In this document: piece after piece, positions 1 through 10,069 of the stretch
How positions within the stretch are numbered: position 1 is the stretch's first letter
Layout: every line of letters begins with the position of its first letter
DNA from: Chara braunii
Taxonomy: Eukaryota; Streptophyta; Charophyceae; Charales; Characeae
Assembly (NCBI GenBank): GCA_003427395.1
Contig: BFEA01000494.1
Coordinates: 16,744-44,793, forward strand
Length of the DNA: 28,050 nucleotides
Direction of reading: 5' to 3'
Translations under genes and position numbers: made by a program
The notes under the pieces: generated by a model
Databases searched by the model: none
The model's input: the letters and a program-made list of their open reading frames with translations, nothing else
Told to the model about the DNA's origin: nothing

Positions 1-36
<36 letters not shown>
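1..36. repeat. (GA)n microsatellite
   Basis: Uninterrupted GA dinucleotide run at the window edge, so its true length is unknown. A second (GA)n tract lies near the other end of the window. Confidence 0.95.
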
Positions 37-39
<3 letters not shown>

Positions 40-608
40 CACACTGACTGTGTATGTTGGGGATGAGCTGACTGGATCTGGTACATACGTTGATAGCATT
101 CGTCGGGAAAATAAATAAAAGAGAAAAAAAAAAAGGGTAAGAAAAGTATTCGTCAGCCCAGTGTGAGAGGGCAGCAGTGGGAGGAGGAGGGGGGGAGGAG
201 CAGAAGAGTCCTTCCTTTGTTTGTTTTTTGTTTTTTTTAGAGTTTGGAAATTGAATCAGAAATTTACAGTAGGTATATGTGTTATGTGTTATTATTTTTT
301 AAAAGTGAGTTACATTCTCCTCTCAATTTCACCTCGCACACTATGCGTTGTGTGTTATCAATTACACGATTGGAGTTTGATTAAAAAAAAAAAACAAAAA
401 AAAATCAGGAATGAGCATCGCCGAGAAGTAGCAGCAGGGTCGATCTGCGCAAAAGTGGCCTCAACGACGGATCCGGTCCCTCACTGCTTGACTGGGCCTG
501 CTGACCTGATGACAAAGGTTGCCACGTGGCAGTCAGGCTATGACGTGGCAACGCCTTTTTTTTTGGGGGGGGGGGTGCGCTAAGGAAAAGCGCGAATGCT
601 TGGATGAG
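37..608. other. Non-coding stretch, no gene seen
   Basis: A-rich and T-rich runs (around 120-135, 383-403, 556-566, 610-632) separate unremarkable sequence. The open frame at 221-583 has no domain or composition signal and I do not count it as a gene. A CACGTGGC word occurs at 523-530. The 17-mer GCATTCGTCGGGAAAAT at about 95-111 recurs at about 4355-4371, next to a SINE-like head, so a dispersed-repeat fragment is present here. Confidence 0.6.
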
Positions 609-816
609 GTTTTGTTTTTTTTTGCTTTTTTTTTAAAGGCCGATGGCCTTGAGTTATCATCATCGAATTGAGCAGGCCTGGTAGTAGGTAATTCAGAATT
701 GTAGTATTTATTTCACTCATCTGCTTCCAGTGGAGCTCAAACTCCGGACCTGGTCTGTATTTCAACAGTTCAGTTCAGTTCAGGGGTGTTTTACAAACTG
801 AGCTACTAGGCCAGTT
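609..816 (-). mobile_element. tRNA-derived SINE (family A), minus strand, with A tail
   Basis: Read on the minus strand the element opens with a pol III box A-like sequence (GGCCTAGTAGCTCAGTTT, 795-812). A box B-like motif (GAGTTTGAGCTCC, about 732-745) follows. The body contains CTGTTGAAATACAGACC and GAATTACCT, and the tail reads CAATTCGATGATGATAACTC then AAGGCC before an A-rich run (609-635 as T on the plus strand). The same order of blocks recurs at 13299-13436 and 17849-18000, which defines a dispersed family. This copy has an extra CTGAA triplication after box A. SINEs are non-coding and rely on LINE proteins in trans. A clear target-site duplication was not found. Confidence 0.7.
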
Positions 817-1019
817 GTTAAGGTTTAAGGTTGGGGTTTTGGGCGGCAATCCGGAGAAGCAAAGTTGATGATTGATTTTTGCTTGTCTTTTTGTTTGTTT
901 TGTTTTGTTTGGACGATGATTGATTTTGGGTAAGTGGTCGATGATTGATGATGATGACTAAGTTGAGGTGGAGCACTGACGCAGTGAGGGAGGTCAGGCT
1001 CATCCGAGCTTGTGCTGAG
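817..1019. other. Non-coding stretch, no gene seen
   Basis: T/G-rich sequence with TGTTT runs and several TGATGATTGAT words. Nothing else is recognised before the minisatellite that starts near 1020. Confidence 0.6.
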
Positions 1020-1238
1020 GACACGTGGCGGTAGGGCTCGTATCTGGCCATGTGGGCTAGATGCTGATGATACGTGGCGGTAGGTCATGTATGTGGCCTT
1101 GATTATGGGCTTGATGATGACGACACATGTCGGTAGGGCCTGTATCTGGCCTTGATTATGGGCTAGATGCTGATGACACGTGGCGGTACGACCTGTATCG
1201 GGCCTTAATTATGGGCCTGTATTTGACCTTGTGCTGAC
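1020..1238 (+). repeat. Degenerate ~53-bp minisatellite, about four units
   Basis: Units begin near 1020, 1069, 1122 and 1175, each starting with A(C/T)ACGTGGCGGTAGG or a close variant. Three of the units contain CCTTGATTATGGGC. The last unit is extended to about 64 bp. The 20-mer CCTTGATTATGGGCTAGATG at 1150-1169 recurs exactly in the second array at 2102-2121, so the two arrays share ancestry. Confidence 0.8.
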
Positions 1239-1285
1239 GATACGTGTTGGTTCCATCATCCGCCACGTTGGGTTAGGACGCCTGG

Positions 1286-1645
1286 TCGCCTGTCCCAAGC
1301 CTCCGAAATTTTAGGAGAGGAGGCTTAATTGGATTCTCAACTAGGATGGGCCGCCTGTACTGGTGGTTTACGACTGCACGTCATGAACATCAGCACCTGC
1401 CACGTGGCGGCTATATATCTATATTTTTATGTAAATATAGATATAGATATATATCTATATCATCTATATATTCCTGTAGAAATATAGAACACCAGCACCC
1501 GCCACGTGGTGGCTAGTTCAGCCTCCACGTGGCGGGTGTTGGTGTTCATGACGTGCTGCATTAAACCACCAGTACATGGGCCTAGCCAAGTTGAGAATAA
1601 CATTGGGCCTCGTCTCCTAAAATTTTGGAGGCTTGGGTCAGGGCA
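1286..1645. mobile_element. Foldback (MITE-like) element with ~120-bp inverted arms
   Basis: The left arm (about 1286-1408) is matched by the reverse complement of the right arm (about 1526-1645). Shared blocks in order are CCCAAGCCTCC, AATTTTAGGAG, ATTCTCAACT, TGTACTGGTGG, CATGAACA and the inner CCACGTGG. The centre (1412-1495) is AT-rich and itself self-complementary, built from ATATAGATAT words. There is no coding capacity. I infer a non-autonomous foldback or MITE element. No target-site duplication was securely identified because the outer arm ends have diverged. Confidence 0.75.
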
Positions 1646-1748
1646 TCTGAAGGGTCAGTAGGGAAAAAAAATTGTCCCATGCCGTGGGGTGGCGCTAGGC
1701 TCAGCCCTGAACAAAATATAATAATCCGCCCACCCCCAGGCGGGCCCT

Positions 1749-1812
1749 GTCCCGAGTCCCCTAACCTTTTGGAGAGGCTCATTCAAAATACCCAGATGTA
1801 CGAGTGGTTTAA
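1749..1812 (+). repeat. Degenerate third copy of the foldback arm
   Basis: GTCCCGAGTCCCCTAA, then TTTTGGAGAGGCT, ATTC, CCCAGATGTACGAGTGGTTTA follows the same block order as the left arm of the neighbouring foldback element, with deletions. It is probably a partial arm or an older, truncated insertion. Confidence 0.5.
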
Positions 1813-1818
1813 TAGAAT

Positions 1819-2290
1819 GGAATGACCTAGGGCGATAGGGTCTGTGTCTAGCCTTGATTATGGGGTAGATGCGTTTGTTGACCCCTCCCCTGCATATCGC
1901 CCAGTCCTCTGCTATTAGTTGGATGGTGTGAAACTTCACAGTATGAAATGGCCGGGGGAATAGGGGTTGTATCTTGCCTTGATTATGGAATAAATTCGTT
2001 TCTTGAAACCCCTCCTGGGAATCCCCCAACCCTCTTCTATTAGCTGGATGGTGTGAAACTTAACAGTATGGAATGGTCGGGTGAATAGGGGTTGTATCTT
2101 GCCTTGATTATGGGCTAGATGTGTTTGTTGACCCCCCGCCCCCCCCTTGCATTCCCCTCAATCCTGTGCTAAACAAATACCTCACGGTACTTCAGCAAGA
2201 GCATCTAGCAAATGGAATGCTCGGGGAGGCAGGGGCTGTATATTGCGGTCGTTATGGGCTAGATGCGTTTGTTGAAGTGTCATTCCGAGG
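1819..2290 (+). repeat. Degenerate ~125-bp minisatellite, four units
   Basis: Units start near 1819, 1945, 2070 and 2214, with spacings of about 126, 125 and 144. Each carries an AATG-x-x-C-GGG opening. The first three share a CCTTGATTATGG core, and the fourth has a diverged form of it. The second and third are closest, sharing AATAGGGGTTGTATCTTGCC. The Tandem unit includes the CTAGATG(C/T)GTTTGTTGA segment. Open frames crossing this array are by-products of the repeat. Confidence 0.8.
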
Positions 2291-2299
2291 TATTTCTTT

Positions 2300-3060
2300 A
2301 GCAGGCGAGTGAGGGTATCCAATGGGGGGTGTTGATATGGCGAGCTTGCTGAATCTCTACCTAATTTTTTATTTTTTTTGGAAAAATATCTTACTATATA
2401 TTCATATGAAAAGATACCAATTTGAGGTCGGGGACCTCACAATTCAACCCGGAGTACTGAGAAATGTTACGTTACTGGCATATGTCATGTTACTGGCATA
2501 TGTCATGTCATGGAAAAGCACCAAAAATTTCAATAACACTCCAAGTTTTATTCCTCTATTCTACTCCACGAACACCCCATTCCAACTAACTATCCCTTAC
2601 CCTAGACAATATCATCTACCTATTATCTTCCTGGATTTCCACAGACCTATTAACGGTCTGATAACCAGTCTATCCAACTGTGGCTCAATGAACGAACCAA
2701 GTGATCTGGTTCGAACCCTCCCACCCCTGATAGCCTATCAAGGCACAGATATTGAACCGACGACCCTAATTCATTCTACTCTACGCGCTGTCTTTCCATA
2801 ACAAATCCACATGGCCGCAACCTCAAACAATCCATAAAGGCAGAACTCCTCCCGAACCAAAACCCACCAGGGTAAAAACCACCCAATCCTAAATAAGAAG
2901 ATTATTAACCTCCTTTAGTTACCACCTCTACTCACAATCTACACCCACCCCTTCAACCTTACTACCCACCTCTACCCACTTGCCTCCACCACTTTGAAAA
3001 CACCAACCTTCCGTCCCCTGTTCCCGACAGCACCGCCGTATTGATTATTATCACTTTTTT
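2300..3060. other. G-poor non-coding region with a tRNA-like patch
   Basis: From about 2520 to 3030 the plus strand is strikingly poor in G and rich in A, C and T. The frame open at 2322-2801 has the composition of its surroundings and no recognisable domain. On the minus strand around 2700-2805 a GTCGTCGGTTCAATATC segment resembles a pol III box B, with a weak box A-like region upstream, so an old SINE head is possible but unproven. Confidence 0.4.
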
Positions 3061-4370
3061 TTTTTGTCTCGTTTTTTAAGGGAAACTCTTGCTAGTGTAG
3101 TAACGGGCAGTGAGGAGACACATTTAGTGGTGCCTGCGTGACTGGGTACACTTTCTACAGGGATGGGAGGAATCTGTGCTGGGGTAGGGTGAACTTTTCT
3201 TTCTTTTTACCTCTTTTGCGAGGAATGAGCCCTCGTGGGCCCCTCATCAGAGAGATACACATGTTCTGGGCAGAGTCCCTCAGCAAGCCCAGTGCCCGCC
3301 CTTAGTGAAGGCGGGCCTGAATATTCACAAGAGGCCAAAATCTGACATTTCTGCATATGTGGGTACTCATGCAGTTGCAGCACGCCAGTTGGTTACATGG
3401 AAGCGTGAGCCTCCCTGCTTTTTCCAGAAAACATCTGTTACGCCGTACAGTTGTGCCTGGGCACACACATTGCCAGGGAGATGCATTACAAAGTGGCCAC
3501 GGGTCTAGGAGAAAGCAGCATTGTCGACATACCTACCTCGGGTCCAGTGCAAATGCAACAAACTCCTGAAGTCTGGAAATACTGGGCGTGCCCAACTGTA
3601 AAGGGCCCAGGCCATCATATGCAGCGTTGGGCCTGGGCGCAGGCACTAGGGACTGACCAGAAGTTACTATAAGCTTCTCAGCCAGGCCCACAGGCAGCCA
3701 AACTGAGGCTGCCACTTCCATATAGGAAGTGAGGCAGCCAGGGTCTGGCATTCTGGCCCACGCAGACAATGAGGTCACGCTGCTGCGTTGCTGCGCAAGA
3801 GGCTACATGCTGCGTTAGCGGCCAGGGCGCATGCGGGCGCTTGGGAGGTGAGAGGGGCGCTGCTGGGCAGCGGTGCGCGAGCAGCCATAGCCGGGTTGCA
3901 GGGCGCAAGGGGGTAAGGGGCCATCGGTTGTCTTCAGGAAGGAGGCGAGTGTGGGTGGTCAGGGAAGTGATGAGGGAGACGAGATACGTACTTGGTGCAT
4001 GAGGGAGGTCGGCTATGGTGTTGACGTCATGTACATTGGTCTTGGAAGTCGAAGTGAGCCTGTTGCGTGAATGCGACTGTAGTAGGATAGGCGAGTAGTG
4101 TAGGCTGGGCGCTGGGCGCCAATAGAGAAGAACGACATTGGATATTGCGTTGGTGTGGCCTGAGGGCTTGAACATTGGCTCACGAATTCATTTTATTGCT
4201 CTTATGTTGATGCAAACTCGGTGCATTTGTGCTCTCTGCTTGTACATGACTACTTGGACACCTGTGTGATTTCGCAACTTGGCTTTCTGTATATCGTTCT
4301 CACTCATATTCCTTGCACTTCTTTATAAAAAAAAAAATGTTGCAGTTGCTGTCGCATTCGTCGGGAAAAT
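3061..4370. other. Non-coding stretch, no gene seen
   Basis: The 3300-4150 segment is GC-rich and gives overlapping open frames on both strands (for example 3678-4175 minus), none with a domain signature. That pattern is typical of GC-rich non-coding DNA with few stop codons. A GCCATAG word is at 3884-3890. No repeat boundary or RNA gene was recognised. Confidence 0.5.
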
Positions 4371-4375
4371 CATCA

Positions 4376-4435
4376 TCGAACTAACGGGGTTCATGTCCCC
4401 CTTACACCATTGAGTTGAGCTAGCTCAACTGTGAA
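4376..4435 (-). mobile_element. SINE-like tRNA-related head, minus strand
   Basis: On the minus strand, box A-like GCTAGCTCAACTCAATGG (4408-4425) is followed about 20 nt later by box B-like CCGTTAGTTCGA (4377-4388). The flanking ATTTTCCCGACGAATGC on the minus strand occurs again near 95-111. It is a weak, diverged match and is not a functional tRNA gene. Confidence 0.4.
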
Positions 4436-4896
4436 TGAAAAATTCAGACAAAATTGCAAAAAAAAAAAGAAACAAATGTTGCCAAGAGTTTTTGTTAACA
4501 TTTTCGAAAAAGTAAAACGAAAAATAAAATGAGAGTTGGGAAAAGGTTTGGGGGGAACGACCGGGGCGCTTCCACCGGAGCTACGGCGCTTGGACCAAGC
4601 GCTGGCAGACCGGTAACGGAGTTGTGCTCGACCAGAGGTGCTACCGCCATGATAGTGTTACATTAGGTGTGGGCTATGCAGCTGCTTCGTCTTGTTTGAA
4701 GAGTTGATTCCATACAGTTCGGAGGGAGTTTTTGGTAGCCACAACGGGCATCTGGGAGTTCCACACCGTAGATCTAGTGTTAACTCCGGTTATCTCTTTC
4801 AAGTTATCCTTCACATAACTCTAGAAGGGCTAAGTTTTATTGCTTTTGGTGGAAGGGTTATCAGTTTTTTAACTTACCAATACGGAACTGGGCGAT

Positions 4897-6820
4897 ATGG
4901 CAGAGGAAGTAGTAACGGAAAGAAAGTCGAGGTCACCCCCACCAGATCCGGGGGGCCAGCAAGACAAAGATGAGCGAGTGAAATAGCTAATTAGATTGTG
5001 CGACGAAAAGGGGGTCATTCCCCCAGACATTGATCATAGGGAAATGACAGTTCAAGGAAGGGAAGAAAGATTAAAGGTAAATATTGTCATCAATCAGGCC
5101 AAAGTGGTGTGGCTCAAGGAACACACCATAACCATCATCTTTCACGACGGGGTGCACTTTTTACTTGAAAGGGTAAAGGACGACATTGTCAGGGCGTATG
5201 AAGACAACGAGGTGCAGGAAGTTTCGGGACAGAGGGCTTTAAGCGTGGCAGAGTGAAGGTGGAAAGCCCCAATGTTGTATCCTATGTTGCCAAAAATAGG
5301 GTTATCGCCCTATGGTTGGTAAACAATGGACACGACGAACTCGCACTTGGCCCTACTACATACAAGCTGGACTTCAAGCCTTGGTTGGCCAAGGCCCAGT
5401 TGAAGGAGTAGAGACAAAAATAAGATCTCCTTACCTTCTGGTGATTGTTGTCCAAGTTCCGCTGGATGCGATGGTATTCTTGGAAGCACGGGTCCAAAAA
5501 GCAATTGGCACAATCGTCAAACGTCACCCCACGGAGTCGGATAGGTTGAAACCCTCCCTAATCGATATTAAATTCGATACTGACCCGACTGCAAGATCCA
5601 ACATGAAGGATGTAATTTGGTTGACGACTTTTGAGGGTGACAAGCGTGAGGTGAAACTCGCTTCCTCATAAATGTTGCCCTGCAGAAGATGTCGGGCATT
5701 CTTCCACACGGACGATGCAGAAGAAATCAATGTTTGGGGCAACAAGCTCCAAACAAAGGTGGAGGGCAAAAAGCATCATCAAGGTCACCTTACCAAGTAC
5801 ATATGGGACCTTCGGGAGGACGTTCTCCATCGGGAGTTTCAAGAAACAAATCTAAGCCAGTTCCTCTTGGCTTCCAACCTTACTTCAACGCAGTTAACCC
5901 GACCTTTTCCCCGCATTCGGAAAGTGGCCCAAAACTTCAGCAACAACAGTCAGGCGTCTTCCAACAACATCAACAATCGGGCATCCCCGGGCCCATGCAA
6001 TGAGGTCATCCCCCGTTCATGCCTTGGAACCCTCAATTATTGGTGTATCCTGGTAATCAGAGCACTAATCCTCAGCCTCTTCAACCTCTCCCCTCTTATG
6101 TTTTGAGAGGTGAGGTTTCAATGGGAATGGGGATGCCAGGTTCCCCCCCTTCGCCCTGTCATGGGTATGGGCCGTGAACAGGAAATCCAAGGTAATCAAC
6201 CACCCGGATTTGGACGGATTGCGACAGGGGTCTCAACTATGGAGGGGCCCATCAGGAGTCTACGCGTAGCAGAGGTGGGAACATCTTGACAGTGACAACT
6301 TCATCGATGGGGCCCTCAGGAAAGAGGAACAACACCAACAAACAACAGAGGTTGGGCTTTGACTCAACTGCGGCGTTGGCAGTTGCCCTTCAGGAAGAAG
6401 GATCCAATAACTCTGTCCCTAACTTAGAAGGATCACAAGGTAGAGAGGTAGGTACTCTGGGCACTAAAACCACGAGACGCCGAATTCCAGTCTCCCTGGC
6501 CAAAAGACAAATTCATAACATCGAGCACCGTATCTTGCCTCTCCTATACTCCTTTGTAAGAAACTTTATATGGGTAGTGGCATGGGTCGGAATGGATGGT
6601 CATCCTTTTATTGACACCCTCGCGTCTCCCGAATCACCGATGTCGTCGTTTATCCTCAACCTGATCCGCACCTCTATACGTGACAAATTCTTATTTCATT
6701 TTGTTGTTAATGAACTAATGCCTCGCATGGTGGTTGACGCCCCAGATGGGAACGGTAAGAAGATTAAACTTTTTACTCCCATTCTGGTAGAAACGTATGG
6801 ATTTAAAATTGAAGGTTAAA
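4897..6820 (+). pseudogene. LINE ORF1 (gag-like) pseudogene
   Basis: ATG at 4897 starts MAEEVVTERKSRSPPP, then an in-frame TAG at 4984 interrupts before LIRLCDEKGVIPPDI. The reading must then shift frame near 5250 (VIALWLVNNGHDELALGP... LDFKPWLAK), again near 5412 (VQVPLDAMVFLEARV), and again near 5671. These blocks resemble the DUF4283/gag-like RNA-binding region of plant LINE ORF1 proteins, which coat the element RNA. CRRCRAFFH at about 5681 is the first half of a CX2CX4H knuckle whose last Cys is missing. A Pro/Gln-rich tail (5715-6003) and a further segment (6286-6819) follow. The family assignment rests on block order and composition. The continuation past 6003 as part of ORF1 is inferred. 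Confidence 0.6.
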
Positions 6821-6880
6821 TAGAGGTAGGAGACAGAGGTAAGAAGTTTAAACTTCTTACTCCCATTCAGCTAGAACTGC
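6762..6880 (+). repeat. Short internal duplication in LINE ORF1
   Basis: AAGAAGATTAAACTTTTTAC followed by TCCCATT (from about 6762) recurs as AAGAAGTTTAAACTTCTTAC plus TCCCATT (from about 6842). Translated, GKKIKLFTPILVET is followed by GKKFKLLTPIQLEL, about 80 bp apart and in the same frame around one stop codon. Confidence 0.6.
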
Positions 6881-7120
6881 TAGAAACCGAGGGTCTTTGT
6901 CTCCTACCTCTCGATTGGTTTGTTGAAGGTTGCCGATTGGAACTGTGTCGAATCAATGTTCCACCCCTCTAGTCAGCAAAATTCATGATTGAAATTGAGG
7001 CCAAATTGCCAAGGGAGAATAAATTAACCTCCCCATTTTTTTGCACAACTTTGACGAAGCCTTGGGTCCTTGGCCCTCGATCAAACTCTTCCTCATGAGG
7101 GATGCCTAGGAGGGGTAGGA

Positions 7121-7860
7121 ATGTCTAGACTAAGAATTGCTACATGGAACATGCACGGATTGGGAGATACGTCAGGAAGAAACAAGAAGGAAAGACTCAA
7201 ATTATGGATATTTGAGAATAATATTCAGATTATGTGTATTCAAGAGACTAAATTAAGCTAAAACAAAATTATGAATTTGGGTAACTGGTGGGACGGCCCA
7301 CAGATCTGGGTACTCGTGGCAGGTTTTAAAGAAGGTATAGCAATCTTAGTGCATAGACGATTGGAATGCAAAATTATCGACTTTTATTTTGATATTTAGG
7401 GCCGATGGGTTTGAACAAGTTATTAATTGGTGATCAAGAATGGGTGATTGCCTCTATTTATAAATCTATTGACCGTCGTGAGCGAGCAAGCGGCATGTTA
7501 TTCTGGAAGGGGATGTCTTCGTCTTAGCTAGCGATTGGAACTCCTCACTTGACATGACTACCAACCCCCAGGCTTGTGAATATCCCAGCTATAAGTTGGC
7601 CCTCCTATCGGTCATGGAAGATTTAAACCTGATCGATCCATTCAGATTGGCCCACTCGAATGGTGAGAGTTTTACTTGGTATTTGAATTGCAGAGAGTCC
7701 TCGGGTTTTACAGAATAAAGACCAAATTTCCACTTGATCTCAACCAACCTGTGGGATATGGCCGACGAGGTTAAGGAAACCTTTTAACCTGTGTCAGACC
7801 ATAAGCTCGTACTTATTTCCTTTTTCCTCAGCAACAAAACCCACGAGAAAGGTTTATTTA
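7121..7860 (+). pseudogene. LINE ORF2 N-terminus: APE endonuclease remnant
   Basis: ATG at 7121 begins MSRLRIATWNMHGLG and continues to IQIMCIQETKLS, the hallmark start of the apurinic-endonuclease-like domain that nicks target DNA for target-primed reverse transcription (the Asn and Glu of TWN and QET are metal- or substrate-binding in the family). A TAA at 7259 is followed in frame by GFKEGIAILVHRRL. After another stop near 7400 and frame changes, SDWNSSLDM (near 7529; GDFN-equivalent), ESFTWYLN (near 7664) and SDHKLVLISFF (near 7794; the family SDHxP/V motif) can be traced. So most endonuclease landmarks remain, spread over several frames, and the protein cannot be made. Confidence 0.8.
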
Positions 7861-8129
7861 GATTCAATACAAAAAACCTTAAACCACTAGTACCTCCCCC
7901 ATTGTTAGGAAATTACGAGGTTTTGCCAGTTCCCGAAGAAATCGGGGGTGAGACACAGGGTCGACACTATCCCACAAATCAATTTTTTATAGTACCCGCG
8001 AGTGAAAGAAAAAGGAAAAAAAGATAATGCTTTGTCTACTACAATGATAATGGGCAGGGTAGTCCAGGAGGCCGTGCTCAAAGTCTTCCTCCACAGAATG
8101 CACCTCACCGGTAAGGCGATCACATAATG

Positions 8130-8625
8130 AATGTTACTGTTTTTTTTTTTTTTTCCGTGTTTTTTTTAGTCCCCTGCCAACGAGGCAGGGTGAAATCTGT
8201 GATCTGCTCAAGCTGTGTTTTGTCAGAGAACTGTAACGCTCATCACATTGACACTTAGGGGATTGTATCCAACCATTTTCACAGTCGGATCCGTGTGTCC
8301 GTTTTTCTTTTCTTCTGTTTTTTTTTTTCGAATCTGACAACCTGGCCATGGGGTTGAGATGCCTTCACTGAGGGCACACTCACACTACCACTTCGAAGAA
8401 TGTATATAACTGCAATCGCGACCAAAACTTAGTTTTTTTTTTTTTTGCTTCTTTTCTGATTTCACGGGNGCAACTTTTTTTTTTTTTTTTTTTTTCTTTT
8501 CTTTCCGTGAGAGTACCAGAAAGAAATGGAGTGGTACCTAGGCTCGGCAAACTCGGAGCGCAGTGAAATTTGACTCGGAGGTACTAGTGGTTTAATGACC
8601 CGGGCCTCGTGGAGTGGATTAATAA
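8130..8625 (-). mobile_element. Insertion(s) with poly-T runs inside LINE ORF2
   Basis: LINE-like coding sequence stops by about 8030 and resumes near 8629. In between are five T-runs (about 8139-8155, 8161-8168, 8317-8328, 8433-8446, 8476-8498), which on the minus strand would be A tails. I infer one or more minus-strand retroposed sequences, possibly nested. No tRNA-like boxes or target-site duplications were confirmed. An ambiguous base (N) is present at 8469, probably a sequencing problem in the homopolymers. Confidence 0.45.
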
Positions 8626-8628
8626 TTT

Positions 8629-10018
8629 TTGGACAGGGTGAACACATACTCGCCCTCCTTCAATTCATCGGATCAATGGTGGGATTCGGGTTCTATGATC
8701 TTCTCGAATCTTTTGAACGTATTTTTCAGGATTGTGGTCAATAATAAGAATCGAAATGAGTACAAACTGCAGAAAATGTGCGAGCATCTAGTCTCCGAGG
8801 TGGTGTGGGGCAAGGAACATATTGGACTCTTATCAGAATGAAACACCATCCAGCAACAGAAATCAGAGACCTGGTCAGAGCAACTGAGGGTAAAAGGCAT
8901 CATAGTGTATGATCGCATGATAAAAGACTCATTTCTTAAACTTCTTCCCTCCCGGTCGAAAGTCACAATGAGGGAGCTCATGCACCTATTTGACGCGGAT
9001 GCACCCAAGCCAAACAGTTGATTGATCTGTGCGATAATGCTATGATCTACTTTAGACACATTCTAACATCCAGATTTCAGGGAGCAAACGTCACTTCGCA
9101 ATTGTCCGAATGAAATTCCCACTGGACAACACACAAGTGAGATTGGCCTCAGTAGGGAAATTGGATTTAAATCACATGGTGACCACGGATGAAGCCTTTC
9201 ATGCCCTCCGATCAATGTCAAAAGGTAAAACATCGGGGAACGACGACCTCTCGATGAAATTTTATCTCGTAATTTGGGATGAGATAAGGAAACCATCGGT
9301 GGAGATTACAATAATGTGTTAACTGGCGGACGATTATCGGGCAACATGTGCGAAGGAGTAATTTCTTTGTTATTCAAAAAATGCGAGAGGGCCCAGATAA
9401 GAAACTTGCGCACGATCTCCATTTTGAATGTGTCATATAAACTCTTGGTCAAAGTCTTGGCAAGAAACTTAGGTAAGTACCTTCCAAATTTAGTCATGTC
9501 AGACCAAGCAACATTTATTAAGGGAAGTTCCATCCTTGATAATTTTGTTACAGCGATCGAATCGCTGAAAATAATTCAAAAGGAACAATTGAATCTCTCA
9601 GTCCTCCTGCTTGATTTGGAAAAAACGTACGGTCGGGTTAACTGGTCGTACATCTTAACTATGTTAAGGTCGATGCGATTCGAAGATAATTTTTGCTCCT
9701 TGGTAAAGGGATTGTACACATTATTTACAACTTCGGTCAACATCAATGATAGACTCTCACAAGTCTTCCTGTTGACCCGATCCTTGACACAAGGGTTCCC
9801 GTTGGCAACCCTCCTCTTTGCTCTTCAAATGGAATGTCTTTTTAATAACGTCCATGTAAATCCTGTGATTAGAGGTATGGCAACAAGTTCCTCTGAGTAT
9901 AAGGTCAAGACGCTCGCCAACGACCTATTCACGGTGATTGAAAACTTCGAGCAATTTCTGAATGCCCTTAAGTCTTGTTTAAACAAATACTCTGCTTTGT
10001 TTGAGACATCTATAAATT
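8629..10018 (+). pseudogene. LINE ORF2 central part: reverse transcriptase remnant
   Basis: A linker (8629-9050) with SSDQWWDSGSMIFSNLLNVF precedes the RT. VTTDEAFHALRSMSKGKTSG (9180-9239) corresponds to the conserved LTxxEI...KxPGPDG block. After a frameshift near 9300 the frame 9316-10018 carries RTISILNVSYKLLVKVLARN, SDQATFIKGSSILDN, LLLDLEKTYGRVNW and LTQGFPLATLLFALQMECL, which match LINE RT motifs in order. The active site is damaged: the usual FEKAYDRV reads LEKTYGRV, losing the first catalytic Asp, and YADD is replaced by LANDL. A TGA ends the frame at 10018-10020. In a live element this domain copies element RNA at the nicked target. Confidence 0.85.
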
Positions 10019-10069
10019 GACACAAATCTCTTTTTTTATGCATGAGGATTTTCAGCCGATGGCATAGTG

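Noticed and set aside
3678-4175. 165-codon minus-strand frame
   Set aside because: GC-rich DNA with open frames on both strands. Composition is not protein-like and no motif was found.
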